In this document: in pieces, positions 62,549-64,000 of the stretch | How positions within the stretch are numbered: the stretch's first letter is position 1 | Layout: each line of letters starts with the position of its first letter | Source of the DNA: Actinomycetes bacterium | GTDB taxonomy: Bacteria; Actinomycetota; Acidimicrobiia; Acidimicrobiales; Acidimicrobiaceae | Length of the DNA: 64,000 nucleotides | NCBI GenBank assembly: GCA_021819725.1 | Contig: JAKAQR010000011.1 | Span: 1-64,000 of the forward strand | Direction of reading: 5' to 3' | Notes under the pieces: generated by a model | Told to the model about the DNA's origin: nothing | Database searches by the model: none | Seen by the model: the letters and a program-made list of their open reading frames with translations, nothing else | Made by a program: the position numbers and the translations under genes

Positions 62549-64000
62549 TCAGATATCGAGCTCCTCAAGTTCCTCTGGCGATACGAGAACCTGCCGTTGC
62601 TTTGAACCATCAGCTGGCCCAACGATCCCTCGGTCCTCAAGGAGGTCCATCAGTCGTCCTGCCCGTGCGAAACCAACTTTGAGACGCCGCTGCAACATCG
62701 ACGTGGACCCCGCACCAGTCTCAACGATCAGTCGTGCCGCTGTCGCGAAAAGGGGATCTACCTCACTAGCCAAATCACTCTTAGGCTTGGCGGAATCCTC
62801 TACTTTGTCGAGTTCCTCGAGGTAGGAGGGGGTACCCTGACGGCGCCAATATCCAACCACCGCCGCCACCTCATGTTCCGAGACCCACGGCGCTTGCAAC
62901 CGTCGAGGCTGGGAACTCGTAGCCGTGACCATCAAGAGATCACCTTTCCCCACAAGCTTCTCGGCCCCAAGCTGATCCAAAATCACCCTTGAGTCGGTCT
63001 GTGAGGCGACCGCAAAGGCGATTCTCGAGGGCACATTGGTCTTGATCACCCCAGTGATGACATCGACCGAGGGCCTTTGGGTCGCGATCACGAGATGGAC
63101 CCCAACCGCACGTGCCTTCTGCGCGATCCGACAGATTGAGTCCTCAACATCGCGTGGTGCCGCCATCATGAGATCGTTCAGCTCATCAATGACCACCAAG
63201 ATATAGGGCAGCTCCTCAGGTGGCCCCTCGTCTGGATCTTCCCTTCCCGCAGAGAGCGCAATCAGTTCGCGGTAACCGACAATGTCGCGTACTCCCCAAT
63301 GGGCAAGAATATCATAGCGACGCTCCATCTCTACGACCGCCCAGTTGAGCGCGTGCGCTGCCTTTTTGGGGTCGACTACCACGCTCGTGAGTAGGTGAGG
63401 CAATGCATTGTACTGCGAGAGCTCAACCCGCTTGGGATCCACAAGGATGAGACGTAATTCTCTTGGCGTATTGCGCACTAACAGGCTGGTTAAAAGCGAG
63501 TTGATCAACGATGACTTCCCCGAGCCCGTCGAACCTGCCACCAGGACATGGGGCATCGCCGCGATGTCAAAAACAGCCGCTGTACCGGAGATATCTCGAC
63601 CGAGTGGCACCTCAAGCACCTTGTTGGCTCGTTCCATCTGTGGACTCGCCAGCACGTCACCCAGGGTCACGACCTCACGAACCCGATTCGGAACCTCGAC
63701 CCCAATCGCGCTCTTCCCAGGAATCGGAGCAAGGATGCGCACATCGGTCGCGGCCATCGCATACGCGATATCGCGCTGGAGCGCGAGAACGCGTGCAACC
63801 TTGACCCCCTCGGCCAACTCCAGTTCATAGCGTGTTACGGTCGGACCAACAGTCATGTTGACGACCTTGACGGTCACCCCATGTGAGCCTAAAGCACTCT
63901 CGAGCACCCGGCCTCTCCGCTCAAGGTCTGCTCGGTCGATCTTGGCGCGACTCCCCCGCTTCAACAACGATTGCGGTGGTAGCCGCCACGGGCTATCCTC
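62549..64000 (-). CDS. ftsK: DNA translocase FtsK, C-terminal part (runs off right edge)
   Basis: 484 residues visible. The frame stays open to base 64000 (PWRLPPQSLLKRGSRAKIDR at the edge is typical for the start of the motor), so the membrane domain lies outside. Motor motifs: MPHVLVAGSTGSGKSSLINS (Walker A), LRLILVDPKRVELSQYNALP, GVHLVIATQRPSVDVITGVI, and the ending TSMLQRRLKVGFARAGRLMD (winged-helix gamma domain that reads KOPS). It pumps DNA at the septum and activates XerCD. Confidence 0.96.
   Translation of the reverse strand, partial: EDSPWRLPPQSLLKRGSRAKIDRADLERRGRVLESALGSHGVTVKVVNMTVGPTVTRYELELAEGVKVARVLALQRDIAYAMAATDVRILAPIPGKSAIGVEVPNRVREVVTLGDVLASPQMERANKVLEVPLGRDISGTAAVFDIAAMPHVLVAGSTGSGKSSLINSLLTSLLVRNTPRELRLILVDPKRVELSQYNALPHLLTSVVVDPKKAAHALNWAVVEMERRYDILAHWGVRDIVGYRELIALSAGREDPDEGPPEELPYILVVIDELNDLMMAAPRDVEDSICRIAQKARAVGVHLVIATQRPSVDVITGVIKTNVPSRIAFAVASQTDSRVILDQLGAEKLVGKGDLLMVTATSSQPRRLQAPWVSEHEVAAVVGYWRRQGTPSYLEELDKVEDSAKPKSDLASEVDPLFATAARLIVETGAGSTSMLQRRLKVGFARAGRLMDLLEDRGIVGPADGSKQRQVLVSPEELEELDI

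Overview
The window is a 64 kb piece of an actinobacterial chromosome. Gene order and lineage-specific families (a DUF2469 gene beside rplS, DUF3040, a DUF4232-like protein, lexA divergent from nrdR, a coiled-coil protein between coaD and the YceD-like gene) point to Actinomycetota. The moderate GC content, frequent GTG starts and very dense gene packing fit the acidophilic, iron-oxidising Acidimicrobiia (Ferrimicrobium or Acidimicrobium-like). That placement is inference; no rRNA or other marker in the window was tested.

Layout. (1) 1-9.8 kb, accessory edge, all on the minus strand: the N-terminus of an IS1182-like transposase runs off the left end. It is followed by a cell-surface operon transcribed leftward: a secreted protein with an LPXTG-like tail, a lipoprotein, two large polytopic membrane proteins, a family 2 glycosyltransferase and a sortase. 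(2) 9.8-30.1 kb, a core minus-strand block: metB-like gene, DUF2469, rplS, trmD, rimM, khpA, rpsP, ffh, ftsY, smc, mutM, rnc, acpP, plsX, rpmF, yceD, coiled-coil gene, coaD, a small unknown gene, rsmD, two IS607-type gene relics, recG and a DAK2/FakA-like gene. (3) 30.2-43.5 kb, mixed strands: rpmB, hemH, pckG, thiL, small membrane and surface proteins, an HNH nuclease, an acyl-CoA dehydrogenase, a PIG-L deacetylase, threonine aldolase, an inositol-monophosphatase-like enzyme, nrdR and lexA. (4) 43.6-50.1 kb: the succinylase branch of diaminopimelate synthesis (dapE, dapD, dapC), hflX and one open reading frame that joins MiaA to DapF. (5) 50.2-64 kb: an aldehyde dehydrogenase-like gene coupled to a MenC/N-acylamino acid racemase gene, a pterin dehydratase gene, a soluble chemoreceptor, miaB, recA, cinA, pgsA, thrB, a D,D-carboxypeptidase and the C-terminal part of ftsK, which runs off the right end.

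How the genes fit together. Region 2 combines ribosome maturation, co-translational targeting (Ffh/FtsY), chromosome condensation (SMC), DNA repair (MutM, RecG) and lipid/CoA supply; most neighbours overlap by 1-14 bases. Regions 4 and 5 supply peptidoglycan precursors and cell-envelope and division functions, and hold the SOS pair lexA/recA.

Most unusual items: the sortase/glycosyltransferase surface operon with a non-canonical SPVTG anchor; the MiaA-DapF fusion; a shared GTAC-type candidate SOS operator before lexA and recA; two broken IS607-type recombinase N-termini; and a striking number of 14-19 bp tandem duplications at gene ends and in intergenic DNA. No rRNA, tRNA, CRISPR array or prophage was seen by eye.
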